A DNA stretch of 64,000 nt from Burkholderia anthina (GTDB lineage: Bacteria > Pseudomonadota > Gammaproteobacteria > Burkholderiales > Burkholderiaceae). Below, in pieces: positions 13,531 through 23,030 of this stretch. The translations under genes were made by a program, and so were the position numbers. Under the pieces are notes generated by a model that did no database searches, had not been told where the DNA came from, and worked only from the letters and a program-made list of their open reading frames with translations. The stretch spans positions 1,364,001 to 1,428,000 of the forward strand of contig NZ_CM003768.1 of the NCBI RefSeq assembly GCF_001547525.1, given 5' to 3'. The first letter of the stretch is position 1, and each line of letters starts with the position of its first letter.

Positions 13531-15034
13531 CCCCGCCATCGAGCGGGCCGTCCTGAAGGCGAAGTGCGAGCGGGATCACCTGTTTTTCAGCAGGTACTTC
13601 TTCAAGCACCGGCAGGCGATCAAGTTCCGCGTCAACTGGCACCACGTGCTGATCGCCGACACGGTGCAGCGCGTGATCGACGGCACGCTGAAGAACGTCG
13701 TCATCAACGTGCCGCCGGGCTCGTCGAAGACCGAGCTGGTCGCGATCAACCTGATCGCGCGCGGCCTCGCGCTGAACCCGCGCGCGCGGTTCCTGCACAT
13801 CAGCTACTCGGACGACCTCGCGCTCCTGAACAGCGAGACGGCACGCGACATCGTCGCATCCGACGAGTATCAGGCGCTCTGGCCGCTGAAGGTGGCTGAC
13901 GACGCGAAGTCGAAGAAGCGCTGGAACGTGCTGGTCGACGGGAAGAAAGCCGGCGGCGTGTACGCGGTGTCCCTCGGCGGGCAGATCACCGGCTTCCGTG
14001 CCGGGCACATGGCCGAGGGCTGGCAGGGCGCGATCATCATCGACGACCCGCTGAAGGTCGAGGACGCGTACAGCAAGACGAACCGCGACAAGGCCAACCG
14101 CAAGCTGCAGTCGACCGTGAAGAGCCGAAAGGCGAGTCCGGACACGCCGATCATCGTGATCATGCAGCGGCTCGCCGAGGAAGATCCGACGGGCTTCATC
14201 AAGGCGCGCAAGCTGCCCGGCGAGTGGGAGTTCATCGAGATCCCGGCGCTGATCACCGACGAGTACGTCGCGAAGCTGCCGGCGCACATCCGCGACCGCG
14301 TCGAGCGCGACGAGCGGGACGAGGATGGCCGGTACAGCTACTGGCCGTACAAGGAACCGCTGCAAGAGCTGATCGCGTCCGAGAAGGCCGACGCGTACGT
14401 CTTCAACGGCCAGTACATGCAGCGTCCGTCGCCGCTGGGCGGCGGGATCATCCAGAGCGGCAAGTTCCTGCGCTACGGCGCGCTGCCGCAGTTGCAGTAC
14501 CGGAAGATCTTCGCCGACACGGCCCAGAAGACCGCCGAGCGAAACGACTACAGCGTGTTCGAGTGCTGGGGTCTCGGGTACGACAACCGTCTGTACCTGA
14601 TCGACCTGGTGCGCGGGAAGTGGAAGGCGCCCGAGCTGAAGCGCCGCGCGATCGACTTCTGGAACAAGCACGCGGCCATCGGCGCCGACGACCCGGCCGC
14701 GCCGGTGCTGCGGCAGATGAAGGTCGAGGACAAGTCCAGCGGTACCGGGCTGATTCAGGACATTCAGGCCGAGGGCGGGATCCCGATCGAGGGCATCGAA
14801 CGCGTGAAGGACAAGCTGACGCGCGTCATGGACGTCGTCAGCCACATTGACGCTGGCAACGTCGGCGTCCCGCTGGATGCCCCGTGGGTCAGCGACTTCT
14901 TGACCGAGTGCGACTCGTTCACGGCTGACGACACGCACATGCACGACGACCAGATCGATCCGATGGTCGACGCAATCAACGACATGCTGGGAGGCGCGAA
15001 GGACCTGTCGGTCTGGGAGCGGCTTGCCGGTTGA
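13481..15034 (+). CDS. terminase large subunit
   Basis: A 517-residue packaging motor with an ATPase and a nuclease domain. Walker A is VPPGSSKT (residues 77-84) and Walker B is AIIIDDP (about 184-190). The C-terminal RNase-H-like nuclease is marked by [15 protein letters not shown] (about 348) and the late acidic pair in [10 protein letters not shown] (about 488). It cuts and translocates phage DNA into the prohead through the portal encoded next. Start ATG 13481 lies inside the small subunit gene. Confidence 0.93.
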   Translation: MKSRSQTPSPNSKTSIDPAIERAVLKAKCERDHLFFSRYFFKHRQAIKFRVNWHHVLIADTVQRVIDGTLKNVVINVPPGSSKTELVAINLIARGLALNPRARFLHISYSDDLALLNSETARDIVASDEYQALWPLKVADDAKSKKRWNVLVDGKKAGGVYAVSLGGQITGFRAGHMAEGWQGAIIIDDPLKVEDAYSKTNRDKANRKLQSTVKSRKASPDTPIIVIMQRLAEEDPTGFIKARKLPGEWEFIEIPALITDEYVAKLPAHIRDRVERDERDEDGRYSYWPYKEPLQELIASEKADAYVFNGQYMQRPSPLGGGIIQSGKFLRYGALPQLQYRKIFADTAQKTAERNDYSVFECWGLGYDNRLYLIDLVRGKWKAPELKRRAIDFWNKHAAIGADDPAAPVLRQMKVEDKSSGTGLIQDIQAEGGIPIEGIERVKDKLTRVMDVVSHIDAGNVGVPLDAPWVSDFLTECDSFTADDTHMHDDQIDPMVDAINDMLGGAKDLSVWERLAG

Positions 15035-16521
15035 GCACGACAGGATTTCCCGGAATGTCGAAACGGAAGCAACAGACGCGGCCGCCGCGCGCACCGGCGG
15101 CGACGCGCGCCCATCGCACGGTCGACTCGTTCGCCAACTTCGAAGCGCGGCTCGGCTGGGGCGCCGACAACCAGGCGTCGGCAGCGCAGTACACGCTGAC
15201 GTACCAGAGCCGCAACCGCGTCTGGCTGGAAGCGGCGTATCGCGGATCGTGGATCGTGCGCGCTGCGGTGGATGCGATCCCGGAGGACATGACCCGCAAG
15301 GGCATCGAGATGTCCGGGCTCGATCCGACCGACGTGTCGAAGATGGAGACGGCGCTCACGCGCAAGGCTATCTGGGACCAGCTGTGCGACACCGGCAAGT
15401 GGGCGCAGCTGTACGGCGGCGCGATCGCGGTGATGCTGATCGACGGCCAGGACATGTCGCAGCCGTTGCGGCGCGAGACCATTGGGAAAGGCCAGTTCAA
15501 GGGCCTGCTGGTGCTCGACCGCTGGATGGTTGCGCCGCCGGTCGGTGAAGTCGTGACCGAGTTCGGCCCCGATCTCGGCATGCCGAAGTACTACGACGTG
15601 CTGCCGACCGCGATCGGCTTGCCGCAGGGGCGCATTCACCACTCGCGCGTGCTGCGAATGGATGGCGAAGCACTGCCGTTCTACCAGCGCATCAGCGAGA
15701 ACGGTTGGGGCCTGTCGATTCTCGAGCCGATGTGGGACCGGCTGATCGCGTTCGACAGCGCGACGGTCGGCGCCGGTCAGCTCATCTACAAGGCGCATCT
15801 GCGCACGCTGAGCGTCGAGAAGCTGCGCGAAATCATCGCGGCCGGCGGCCCGGCGCTCAACGGCCTGCTGAAGCAGGTCGAGATGATCCGGCACGGGCAG
15901 TCGAACGAGGGCATCACCCTCATCGACTCGACCGACAAGTTCGAGGCGCACCAGTACGCGTTCAGTGGCCTGTCTGACGTCATGCTCCAGTTTGCGATGC
16001 AGCTCAGCGGCGCGACTGGTATTCCGCTCGATCGCCTGTTCGGCCAGCAGCCGGCCGGGCTGAGCGACACCGGCGAGGGGTCGCGCCTGCTGTATCACGA
16101 GAAGGTGCACACGCGGCAGGAGCGTCGGCTGCGCAACCCGCTGCACGGGCTGCTTGACGTGATGTGCCGGTCGGAAATCGGGCAGCCGCTGCCCGAGGAC
16201 TTCTCATACGAGTTCAACCCGCTGCAGGAGATGTCGGCCGCCGAGAAGGCGGAGATCGGCAACAAGACGGTCGACTCGGTGACGAAGGCCGTAGACGCCG
16301 ACCTGATTCCGCGCAGCCAGGGCATGCGCGAGCTGAAGGCGTCGTCGCCCGACACCGGCATGTTCGGCGACATCCCCGACGAAGCAATCGAGCAGGCCGA
16401 GCGCGACGAGCAGGGCGAGGATCCGCCGGGAATTGATCCAGTGCTTCCGCTCGGCGCGACGCCGGGCGCGGCCGCACGGACGAATGATTCTCTGCTTCGC
16501 AGGCTTTTCCGACGTCGATGA
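15031..16521 (+). CDS. portal protein (DUF1073 / anti-restriction-type phage portal)
   Basis: A DUF1073-type portal protein of 496 residues from TTG 15031 (TTGA overlap with the terminase stop), or 488 from ATG 15055. Family features include [40 protein letters not shown] and [20 protein letters not shown]. It should form the dodecameric ring at the capsid vertex. The C-terminal tail is hydrophilic and proline-rich. Its neighbours (terminase before, Mu F-like protein after) fit. Confidence 0.88.
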   Translation: MSTTGFPGMSKRKQQTRPPRAPAATRAHRTVDSFANFEARLGWGADNQASAAQYTLTYQSRNRVWLEAAYRGSWIVRAAVDAIPEDMTRKGIEMSGLDPTDVSKMETALTRKAIWDQLCDTGKWAQLYGGAIAVMLIDGQDMSQPLRRETIGKGQFKGLLVLDRWMVAPPVGEVVTEFGPDLGMPKYYDVLPTAIGLPQGRIHHSRVLRMDGEALPFYQRISENGWGLSILEPMWDRLIAFDSATVGAGQLIYKAHLRTLSVEKLREIIAAGGPALNGLLKQVEMIRHGQSNEGITLIDSTDKFEAHQYAFSGLSDVMLQFAMQLSGATGIPLDRLFGQQPAGLSDTGEGSRLLYHEKVHTRQERRLRNPLHGLLDVMCRSEIGQPLPEDFSYEFNPLQEMSAAEKAEIGNKTVDSVTKAVDADLIPRSQGMRELKASSPDTGMFGDIPDEAIEQAERDEQGEDPPGIDPVLPLGATPGAAARTNDSLLRRLFRRR

Positions 16522-17273
16522 TCCTCACCCTCGATCGAAAGCGCGAACGGCGCAAGAATCCTGTCCGGCTGAGCGGTGCCGAGCGCCAGTACGGCAGCCA
16601 GTTGCGAAAGATCGCTCATCAGGTCGGCGTGCTCGTGAACGGCTTTCCGGCCGATGACTCGTCGTATGCGCCGACGATCGAGGAACTGCTGCGGCGGTAC
16701 GCCGAGGCGCTCGCGCCGTGGGCCGAGGCGACTGCGGCGCGCATGATCGCCGACCTGAACCAGCGCGACGAGCAGATGTGGATGAAGCAGGCCGCCGACA
16801 TGTCGCGCGCGCTGCGCAGCGAGATCCGCGGCGCGGCCACCGGCGAGACGATGCGTGCGCTGCTGTCCGAGCAGGTGCGGCTGATCAAGTCCATCCCGCT
16901 CGACGCAGCCGAGCGCGTTCACCGGCTCACGCTCGAAGGAATCGTCGACGGCACGCGCGCCGCGGAGATCTCGAAGGCGATTCAGGAGTCGGGGCAGGTC
17001 GCGAAGAGCCGGGCCGATACGATCGCGAGAACCGAGGTCAGTCGCACGGCCGCGACGCTCACGGAGGCGCGTGCCATCGACGTCGGCAGCCCGGGCTATT
17101 TCTGGCGGACGTCGGGCGACTCGGACGTCCGCGAGGACCATCGCGAACTGGAAGGCAAGTTTTTCACGTGGGACAAGCCGCCGGTCGCGGATAAGCGTTC
17201 GGGCGCGCGGGCGCACCCGGGCTGCATCTACAACTGCCGATGCTGGGCGGAAGTGGTTTTGCCGGCGGACTGA
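16518..17273 (+). CDS. phage head morphogenesis protein (Mu F / SPP1 gp7 family)
   Basis: A 251-residue minor head protein. The C-terminal domain is diagnostic: DTIARTEVSRTAATLTEAR, then GYFWRTSGDSDVREDHRELE and AHPGCIYNCRCWAEVVLP, the His/Cys pattern of the Mu F / SPP1 gp7 family. These proteins join the portal during prohead assembly and may be ejected. ATG 16518 overlaps the portal stop. Confidence 0.88.
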   Translation: MILTLDRKRERRKNPVRLSGAERQYGSQLRKIAHQVGVLVNGFPADDSSYAPTIEELLRRYAEALAPWAEATAARMIADLNQRDEQMWMKQAADMSRALRSEIRGAATGETMRALLSEQVRLIKSIPLDAAERVHRLTLEGIVDGTRAAEISKAIQESGQVAKSRADTIARTEVSRTAATLTEARAIDVGSPGYFWRTSGDSDVREDHRELEGKFFTWDKPPVADKRSGARAHPGCIYNCRCWAEVVLPAD

Positions 17274-17356
17274 TGTCGTGAGATTGGACGGGCCGGTCGG
17301 CGTCGGCCTCCGCTTTGAGTAGTTGCCGGGCCGAGCCCGCATGACCCGACAGGCCC

Positions 17357-17878
17357 ATGGCAAAGCATCTGCATATCTACTTCCACACGTATGACGCGTC
17401 GTGGGAGGAGTCGAAACACCCACGCTCCGCGAACGGTCAGTTCGGATCCGGCGGCGGTGCCGGGACATCGGCAGCCGCACCTACGACGCTGATAGGTGAC
17501 GAGCTAGGTGACTTCACCAGCATGAAGGAGCTGCGCCAAAAGGCGATCGCCTACGGCAAGCAGTTCGCCGGGAAGAAGTTCAAGAACGTGGCGACGGGCA
17601 ACCAGATCGAGGTGACGAACGGCGGGATACGGCACACCGTGGCGACCGGCCACGATGAGGTGCTGCGTTCAATTCCTGCCTTGCCGGACCTGCTGACGAG
17701 AGCTCGACTCATCGACTCGCAGCCCGATAAGCGCGGCGATCCGAACGTGAAGGCGGTCGAGACGTACTCAGCTCCGCTCAAGCTGGACGGCAAGAGCTAT
17801 CGGGCGGTGATCACGGTGAAGGTGTTCTACGACGGCCATCGGTACTACAACCAGGGCCTGGTGCGGGAAGGGGAATAG
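17357..17878 (+). CDS. LPD3-like polyvalent-associated protein with KHPR...NGQF motif
   Basis: A 173-residue protein. Near residue 20 it has ESKHPRSANGQFG, a motif that recurs in proteins encoded beside Mu F-like head genes. The C-terminal about 100 residues (VTNGGIRHTVATGHDEVLRS, LPDLLTRARLI, then YRAVITVKVFYDGHRYYNQG) look like the LPD3 domain described in phage polyvalent proteins. It may be packaged in the head and delivered with DNA. No catalytic residues are obvious. Confidence 0.6.
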   Translation: MAKHLHIYFHTYDASWEESKHPRSANGQFGSGGGAGTSAAAPTTLIGDELGDFTSMKELRQKAIAYGKQFAGKKFKNVATGNQIEVTNGGIRHTVATGHDEVLRSIPALPDLLTRARLIDSQPDKRGDPNVKAVETYSAPLKLDGKSYRAVITVKVFYDGHRYYNQGLVREGE

Positions 17879-17975
17879 GGCCAGTCGTCGTTTAAATAAG
17901 GCACCCCCTGCCTTTCGGCAGTCGGCTCACCTCCGGCGACCGTCCCTGTCCGCATTATAGCCAAGTACTCACGGC

Positions 17976-19490
17976 ATGAGAATTCCTCGCCAAATCATCG
18001 ACTTACCTCCAAATTCGTTCCAGATGCGAACTATTCGAATTCCAACGGCGGACCACGCCTGTAGCTGCGGGGCGGGTGCCGCCCGCGCTCGCGCGCATAC
18101 CCGCGACGGCATCACCGCGTCGGGCGTGTACGCGGCCGAGCAGCTCGGCGAGCGGCAGTCGATCACGCCGGAAGGCTTCCTGCTCTGCGAGGCTGTGCCG
18201 ATCGCGCGCGTCGGCGCGCAGGACTACGCCTATTTCGAGCTGCCCGAGATCGAGGCGAAGGACGGCGTCATCGTCGCCGAGCGCACGGCCGACGTGCTGT
18301 TCAGCCCCGAGACGCTCGCCAGCTTCGAGGGTAAGCCGATCACGATCGACCATCCGCCGGACTTCGTGACGCCGGCGAACTACATGTCGGTGGCGCGCGG
18401 CACGGTCCGCAACGTGCGGCAAGGCGAAGGCGACCAGGCCGAGCTGATGCTTGCGGACCTGCTGATCACGGACGCCGAGGCGATCCGTCGCGTCCAGAGC
18501 AAGGGCGCCGATGCGCTCACGCAGGTCAGCAACGGTTACGACGCCGACTACGAACAGATTGCGCCTGGGCGGGCGCGACAGGTGGTGATCGTGGGCAACC
18601 ACGTCGCCCTCGTGAAAAGCGCCCGCTGTGGCCCCGTGTGTTCGATCGGGGATAGCAGTTCCAACTTACTCCCGACAGGAGATGCAAGCATGGCAACCAA
18701 GAAAGGCTCCAAGTTCGTCGACGCGTTGCGCAAGGCGTTCATGACTCGCGATTCCGAAGCGTTCGAGAAGGTCGCGAGCGAGATGACCGGCGACGAAGGC
18801 GGCGAGGGTGGCGACGGCCAACCCCAGATTCACATCCACATGCCCGGCACCGGCGCGGACCCGAAGGCGGCCGTCTCGCCGACCGGCGACGATGGCGCAG
18901 GCGGTGGCGAAGGCGACCCGCTGAAGCAGGTGCTCGATGCGATCCAAGCCACCAACGGCAAGATCGATGCGCTCGCCGATCGCGTGACGAAGCTCGAAGG
19001 CGGCGGCACCCAGACCGGCGACGCGGACGACGATGACGACGACCTGCTCGGTACCGGTACGACGGACGACGGCTCCGGCGAGGGCGACGACGACAAGACC
19101 GGCGCGCGTACCGGAGACAGCGCCGCGCTGCGTGACCAGTTTCAGGACGCGCTCTCGCGCGCCGAGATCCTCGCGCCGGGCGTTCGACTGCCGACGTTCG
19201 ACGCGAAGGTCGCGCGAAAGAAGACGGTCGACGCCCTCTGCGTGCTGCGCCGCCGCGCGCTGCGCGCCGCGCTGGACAACGAGAACGCCGAACTGGTCAA
19301 GTCGGTGGTCGGCGGCGCGAACGTGGCCAGCATGACCTGCGATTCCGTCGCAGCGTTTTTCAACGCAGCGTCGGAGGTCGTGCGCAGCAAGAACTCCGGC
19401 GTCACGCAGCGCCGGACGAACGATTCCGCTCAAGCCGAGCGGAAAGACATCAACGCAATCCACGCGGAATTCTGGAAGGTCCGCAAGTAA
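17976..19490 (+). CDS. DUF2213 prohead protease with C-terminal scaffold domain
   Basis: A 504-residue protein. Residues about 40-225 form the DUF2213 protease-like domain (ITPEGFLLCEAVPIARVG, FEGKPITIDHPPDFVTPANY, LTQVSNGYDADYEQ). Residues about 239-504 form a hydrophilic, acidic, scaffold-like domain with a poly-Asp stretch near 360. An internal in-frame ATG at 18690 has its own ribosome-binding site, so the scaffold part is probably also made alone, as in lambda C/Nu3. The start could be ATG 17976 or ATG 18024. Confidence 0.82.
   Translation: MRIPRQIIDLPPNSFQMRTIRIPTADHACSCGAGAARARAHTRDGITASGVYAAEQLGERQSITPEGFLLCEAVPIARVGAQDYAYFELPEIEAKDGVIVAERTADVLFSPETLASFEGKPITIDHPPDFVTPANYMSVARGTVRNVRQGEGDQAELMLADLLITDAEAIRRVQSKGADALTQVSNGYDADYEQIAPGRARQVVIVGNHVALVKSARCGPVCSIGDSSSNLLPTGDASMATKKGSKFVDALRKAFMTRDSEAFEKVASEMTGDEGGEGGDGQPQIHIHMPGTGADPKAAVSPTGDDGAGGGEGDPLKQVLDAIQATNGKIDALADRVTKLEGGGTQTGDADDDDDDLLGTGTTDDGSGEGDDDKTGARTGDSAALRDQFQDALSRAEILAPGVRLPTFDAKVARKKTVDALCVLRRRALRAALDNENAELVKSVVGGANVASMTCDSVAAFFNAASEVVRSKNSGVTQRRTNDSAQAERKDINAIHAEFWKVRK
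18690..19490 (+). CDS. predicted scaffold protein from internal start
   Basis: ATG 18690 (MATKKGSKFVDALRKAF) is in the same frame as the DUF2213 gene and is preceded at 8 bp by AGGAG (18677-18681). It would give a 266-residue protein: a charged N-terminus, an acidic linker, a predicted coiled coil (QVLDAIQATNGKIDALADRV) and a helical C-terminus that in scaffolds contacts capsid subunits. Independent expression is inferred from the ribosome-binding site. Confidence 0.6.
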   Translation: MATKKGSKFVDALRKAFMTRDSEAFEKVASEMTGDEGGEGGDGQPQIHIHMPGTGADPKAAVSPTGDDGAGGGEGDPLKQVLDAIQATNGKIDALADRVTKLEGGGTQTGDADDDDDDLLGTGTTDDGSGEGDDDKTGARTGDSAALRDQFQDALSRAEILAPGVRLPTFDAKVARKKTVDALCVLRRRALRAALDNENAELVKSVVGGANVASMTCDSVAAFFNAASEVVRSKNSGVTQRRTNDSAQAERKDINAIHAEFWKVRK

Positions 19491-19499
19491 GGAGCCGAC

Positions 19500-20006
19500 A
19501 TGCCCTCGTATCAAGCCTATCAGTACCGCATGCCGGCGGGCTTCGCCGGCGACCTTCAGCGCGCCGAAGTAGCCACGATCGAGACGCAGCTGATCGACCC
19601 GGCGGCGCCGCCGACGGCGTTCGGCGTTCCCGTGAAGATGGTGAACGGCAAGATCCAGCCGATCAACAACGCCGCCGACACCGCGGTGTCCGTGTACGGC
19701 GTGAATCTCCGCGCGTACCCGATTCAGGGCAACGGCACGGATCCGCTCGGCACGTCGACGCCGCCGACGAGCGGCCCGACCGACATCCTGAAGCGCGGCT
19801 ACTTCGACGCCGCGCTCGGCGGCACCGCACCGGCCACGAAGAACGGTACGGTGTACGTGCGCGTCGCGGCGGTCGCCGCCGGCAAGCCGCTCGGTGGTTT
19901 CGAAGCGGCCGCCGACGGCACGAACACCGTCGCGATGCCCTCGAACTGGTACTTCACCGGTCCGGCCGACGCTTACGGCATCGTCGAGATCGCCGTCAAC
20001 ATCTGA
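19500..20006 (+). CDS. head cement / decoration protein
   Basis: A 168-residue beta-rich protein located directly before the major capsid gene. Features such as AYQYRMPAGFAGDLQRAE, GVPVKMVNGKIQPINN and a run of strands to the C-terminus match phage structural cement proteins (gp24-like group). It would sit on the outside of the capsid lattice. The assignment rests on fold impression and position. Confidence 0.7.
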   Translation: MPSYQAYQYRMPAGFAGDLQRAEVATIETQLIDPAAPPTAFGVPVKMVNGKIQPINNAADTAVSVYGVNLRAYPIQGNGTDPLGTSTPPTSGPTDILKRGYFDAALGGTAPATKNGTVYVRVAAVAAGKPLGGFEAAADGTNTVAMPSNWYFTGPADAYGIVEIAVNI

Positions 20007-20032
20007 TCCGGCGCTGAACAGCGCTTCACCCG

Positions 20033-20056
20033 AAGCCCGGCAATCGCGGGGCTTTT
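20033..20056 (+). terminator. weak hairpin and T-run before the capsid gene
   Basis: AAGCCC (20033-20038) can pair with GGGCTT (20049-20054), followed by a short T-run, then ATTTCTGGAGCC leading into the capsid start. The structure is weak, and it may reduce rather than stop transcription. Confidence 0.45.
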
Positions 20057-20075
20057 GCATTTCTGGAGCCATTAC

Positions 20076-21167
20076 ATGGACATGTCCGAACTGAAGCACC
20101 TGCGCCGGGCCGGGGCCTCGATCCCGATGTCGGCGGCCGTCGCGGATGCGACGCGCCGGCTGGTCCGCGCGCGTACGCAGGACCAGCAGTACACCTACGA
20201 TCGCGCGACGATCGACTCGACGGGCGCGTTCCTCGTCGGCCAGCTCGAACGCCTCGACCAGACGCTGAACGAGCCGCTCGTCGAGTACACCTGGTCGCGC
20301 GACATCTACATCCGCAGCGACGTGTCGGCGGCTGACGAAGTCGCGTCGTTCACGAACTCGGCGTTCGGGATGAGCGGCGGCATCAACCCGAACGGCCTGA
20401 ACTGGATCTCGAACGAGGGCAACGCGATCGCTGGCCCGTCGGTCGACATCGGCAAGACGCCGCAGCCGATGCGTCTGTGGGGTGCCGAGGTCAAGTACAC
20501 GGTGCCCGAGCTCGTGAAGTCCCAGGCGCTCGGCATGCCGATCGACTCCCAGAAAGTCGAAGCCATGAACATGAAGCGCAACATGGACCTCGACCAGATC
20601 GTCTACTACGGCGATCCGCAACTGAACTTCACCGGCCTGGTGAACTCGATCGGCGCCGTCGGCAGCGTTTCGAACGTTGCGAACGGTGCGGCCGGCACGC
20701 CGCAATGGAACACGAAGACGCCGGACGAAATCCTGAAGGACGTCAATGAAATCCTGACGTCTGCGTGGCAGGCCACCGGCTGGAAGGTGAAGCCCAATCG
20801 CTTGATGCTTCCGCCGGCCACGCTCGGTGGTATCGCATCGCGCATCATCAGCAATGCCGGCAGCAAGTCGATCCTGACCTATCTGCTCGAGAACAATATC
20901 TGCACGCAGCAGGGCACGCCGCTGGAGATCCTCGAGCTGAAGTGGCTGATCGGCGCCGGCGCGGGCGGCACGCAGGGGCAGCTCAATACCGTCGACCGGA
21001 TGGTCGCGTACAACAGCGACAAGAAGTACGTCCAGTTCCCGATGACGGACCTGCAGCGCACGCCGCTCGAGTACCGCTCGCTCTACCAGATCACGACCTA
21101 TTGGTCGCGGATCGGTCAGGTCGAGTGGCGCTACGGCACGACGGCTGCTTACCGGGACGGGATCTGA
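20076..21167 (+). CDS. major capsid protein (DUF2184 type)
   Basis: A 363-residue protein starting MDMSELKHLRRAG at ATG 20076 after TGGAGCC. The sequence (ATIDSTGAFLVGQLERLDQT, YTWSRDIYIRSDVSAADEVA, KYTVPELVKSQALGMPIDSQ, DQIVYYGDPQLNFTGLVNS) corresponds to the DUF2184 family of HK97-fold capsid proteins. Position after protease/scaffold and cement genes agrees. It should be the most abundant virion protein. Confidence 0.9.
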   Translation: MDMSELKHLRRAGASIPMSAAVADATRRLVRARTQDQQYTYDRATIDSTGAFLVGQLERLDQTLNEPLVEYTWSRDIYIRSDVSAADEVASFTNSAFGMSGGINPNGLNWISNEGNAIAGPSVDIGKTPQPMRLWGAEVKYTVPELVKSQALGMPIDSQKVEAMNMKRNMDLDQIVYYGDPQLNFTGLVNSIGAVGSVSNVANGAAGTPQWNTKTPDEILKDVNEILTSAWQATGWKVKPNRLMLPPATLGGIASRIISNAGSKSILTYLLENNICTQQGTPLEILELKWLIGAGAGGTQGQLNTVDRMVAYNSDKKYVQFPMTDLQRTPLEYRSLYQITTYWSRIGQVEWRYGTTAAYRDGI

Positions 21168-21168
21168 C

Positions 21169-21636
21169 ATGGCGAAGATCAACGTTCTGACGGCGTTCAC
21201 GATCCGGCTGGCCCACGAGGGCGAGGAAGTCATCCGTCGCGTCGAGGCCGGCGTGCAGGAGGTCGAGGACTTCATCGCCGACCACTGGTACGCGAAGGCG
21301 CACACGGGCCCGCTGCCGGAGAAATCCGGCGATTCGGGTGGGGCGCAAGACGGCGAGGCGGATCAGGATGCCGCGCTGGCAGCAGCGAAGGCCGATCTGC
21401 AGTCCGAGTCGGACCGCCTCGAAAAGCTGCGTGTCGAGCTCGACACGTTCAGCAAAGGTCTGGACGAACGCGCGGCGGCGCTCGATGCGCGTGAAGCTGC
21501 TGTTGCGGCGAGCGAGCAGGATCTCGCCGCGCGGGTCGCGGCCTTCGAGGCGGCCCAGAAGGATGCCGCGGCGGCCGCGAAGGATGGCGCAGCCGACGGC
21601 GCGCCCCAGAAGTCCGGCAGCGGGAAGAAGGCATAA
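21169..21636 (+). CDS. STY1053-type phage-associated protein with coiled coil
   Basis: A 155-residue protein. The first about 45 residues (NVLTAFTIRLAHEGEEVIRR, VQEVEDFIADHWYAKAHTG) resemble the STY1053 family of small phage structural-region proteins. The rest is an Ala/Glu/Lys/Asp-rich predicted coiled coil ending in a Ser/Gly/Lys tail. It starts 2 bp after the capsid stop. The role is unknown; perhaps capsid-associated. Confidence 0.7.
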   Translation: MAKINVLTAFTIRLAHEGEEVIRRVEAGVQEVEDFIADHWYAKAHTGPLPEKSGDSGGAQDGEADQDAALAAAKADLQSESDRLEKLRVELDTFSKGLDERAAALDAREAAVAASEQDLAARVAAFEAAQKDAAAAAKDGAADGAPQKSGSGKKA

Positions 21637-21699
21637 TGGCCTCCCGGCGCCGCGCCATGCAGGCGCGCGCCGGGCATCCGAATTTTGGCAAGGTGACAC

Positions 21700-22083
21700 G
21701 TGGATATCGCCCAGTTCCGACAGTCGTTCCCCGAGTTCGACGATACGACGACGTACCCCGACTCGCTCGTCCAGTTCTGGATGACCGTCGCGGTGTCGCT
21801 CGTCAACGCTGACCGGTGGGGCGAGCTGACCGATCTGGGTATCGCGCTCGTCACCGCGCACCACCTCGCGCTCGCGCTGAAGGACCAGAAGACGGCCGCC
21901 GTCGGCGGCGTGCCGGGGCAGGTGACCGGGCCGCAGTCGTCGAAGGCCGTCGACAAGGTGAGCGCGAGCTACGACACCGCGGCCGTTGCCATCAAGGACG
22001 GCGGCTTCTGGAACGCCACGATGTACGGCGTCCGCTATCTCAGTCTGGCGCAGATGATGGGCTCGGGCGGCATTCAGCTGTAA
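21700..22083 (+). CDS. head-tail connector (DUF4054)
   Basis: A 127-residue protein with a GTG start at 21700 after AAGGTG. The helical core FRQSFPEFDDTTTYPDSLVQ, ALVTAHHLALALKDQK and the Gly-rich end YGVRYLSLAQMMGSGGIQL are typical of DUF4054 connectors. It would attach below the portal. Its place as first neck gene supports this. Confidence 0.82.
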   Translation: MDIAQFRQSFPEFDDTTTYPDSLVQFWMTVAVSLVNADRWGELTDLGIALVTAHHLALALKDQKTAAVGGVPGQVTGPQSSKAVDKVSASYDTAAVAIKDGGFWNATMYGVRYLSLAQMMGSGGIQL

Positions 22084-22111
22084 CGCTGCCGCCGCCCATC
22101 GGGAGAATCCC

Positions 22112-22591
22112 ATGGACGGCATGAAAATCGACCGCCTCGACGAGGTGCTGAAGTCGATCAGCGGGCTCGTGCAGAAAGAAGTGCTCGTTGGCGTGCCCGA
22201 CAGCACCGCCGGACGGAAGAACGAGGGCGAGCCGCTCAGCAACGCCGAGATCGGCTACATCATGGAAAACGGCTCGCCGGCCAACAACATACCGGCGCGC
22301 CCGCACCTGGTGCCCGGCGTGCAGGACGCGCGGCCGAAGTTCGAGCCGCAGCTCCAGAAGGGTGTCGAAGCGGCACTCGACGGCGATCTCGAACAGGTCG
22401 AGCGCAGGCTCAAGCTGGCAGGTCTTGCCGGGCAAAACGGCGTGCGCGCGAAGATCAACAGCAACATCGCTCCCAAACTCGCTGACTCGACGCTGGCCGC
22501 GCGCCGGCGCCGCGGCGTCACGCGCGAGAACACGCTGGTAGACACCGCTCAGTATCGAAACGCGATCACGTACGTGGTCCGCAAGAAGTAG
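22112..22591 (+). CDS. neck / tail completion protein (HK97 gp10-like)
   Basis: A 159-residue protein. LVGVPDSTAGRKNEGEPLSN followed by AEIGYIMENGSP and IPARPHLVPGVQ is the hallmark of the phage neck protein group that includes HK97 gp10-like and tail completion proteins. A C-terminal LVDTAQYRNAITYVV segment also fits. It helps connect tail and head. Confidence 0.8.
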   Translation: MDGMKIDRLDEVLKSISGLVQKEVLVGVPDSTAGRKNEGEPLSNAEIGYIMENGSPANNIPARPHLVPGVQDARPKFEPQLQKGVEAALDGDLEQVERRLKLAGLAGQNGVRAKINSNIAPKLADSTLAARRRRGVTRENTLVDTAQYRNAITYVVRKK

Positions 22592-22612
22592 TTTCCAGTC
22601 TCCCCGATCCAT

Positions 22613-22636
22613 GGGCCGCCGAGTGCGGCCCTTTTT
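22613..22636 (+). terminator. terminator-like hairpin between neck genes
   Basis: GGGCCGC (22613-22619) pairs with GCGGCCC (22625-22631) followed by TTTTT. It ends 16 bp before the next ATG (22653), which argues against the longer frame from 22611. Confidence 0.6.
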
Positions 22637-22652
22637 CGTTGGTGCCCGCGCA

Positions 22653-23030
22653 ATGGCCTTCCTCGACGTTACCGACGTACTGCTCGACCCGGATTTCATG
22701 GACACCGGTCTGCTCTGCAACCGCATGACGCAGACAGTCGACGATCACGGTCGCGCGCAGAACACAGCGGCGCCGACGCCGTTCTCGGCCGTCGTGACCA
22801 GCGACAAGGGCGACATCCTGCATCGCAATGCGGACGGCAGCCGAATCATCGGTTCCATCACGCTGCACACGATGTTCCGGCTGATAGACGGCAGCGCCGG
22901 CCACGACGCCGACGAAGTCGTGTGGGCGGGCCGCACCTACACGGTCGTGAATGTGAACGACTACTCGCACTTCGGCCGCGGCTTCGTTTGCGCGACGTGC
23001 GACATCAAGCCTCTCTCGGGGACCTCATGA
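22653..23030 (+). CDS. neck / head completion protein
   Basis: A 125-residue protein starting MAFLDVTDVLLDPDFMDTG. The body (FSAVVTSDKGDILHRNADGS, ITLHTMFRL, DEVVWAGRTYTVVNVNDYSH) is a beta-rich domain of the kind found in phage head-tail joining proteins. The start at 22653 is chosen because a hairpin with T-run lies just upstream. It overlaps the next gene by 4 bp. Confidence 0.7.
   Translation: MAFLDVTDVLLDPDFMDTGLLCNRMTQTVDDHGRAQNTAAPTPFSAVVTSDKGDILHRNADGSRIIGSITLHTMFRLIDGSAGHDADEVVWAGRTYTVVNVNDYSHFGRGFVCATCDIKPLSGTS

Noticed and set aside
13262..15094. 610-codon leftward frame across the terminase gene
   Set aside because: A long antisense frame due to GC-rich codon bias; the terminase frame shows Walker motifs.
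17879..17975. CTGCC-TTTC-GGCAG hairpin (17909-17922) as a terminator
   Set aside because: Short stem and no T-run; no evidence that it ends a transcript within the late operon.
18666..21305. 879-codon leftward frame across head genes
   Set aside because: Composition (Arg, Val, His, Asp in excess) is typical of a shadow; the rightward genes are recognisable phage proteins.
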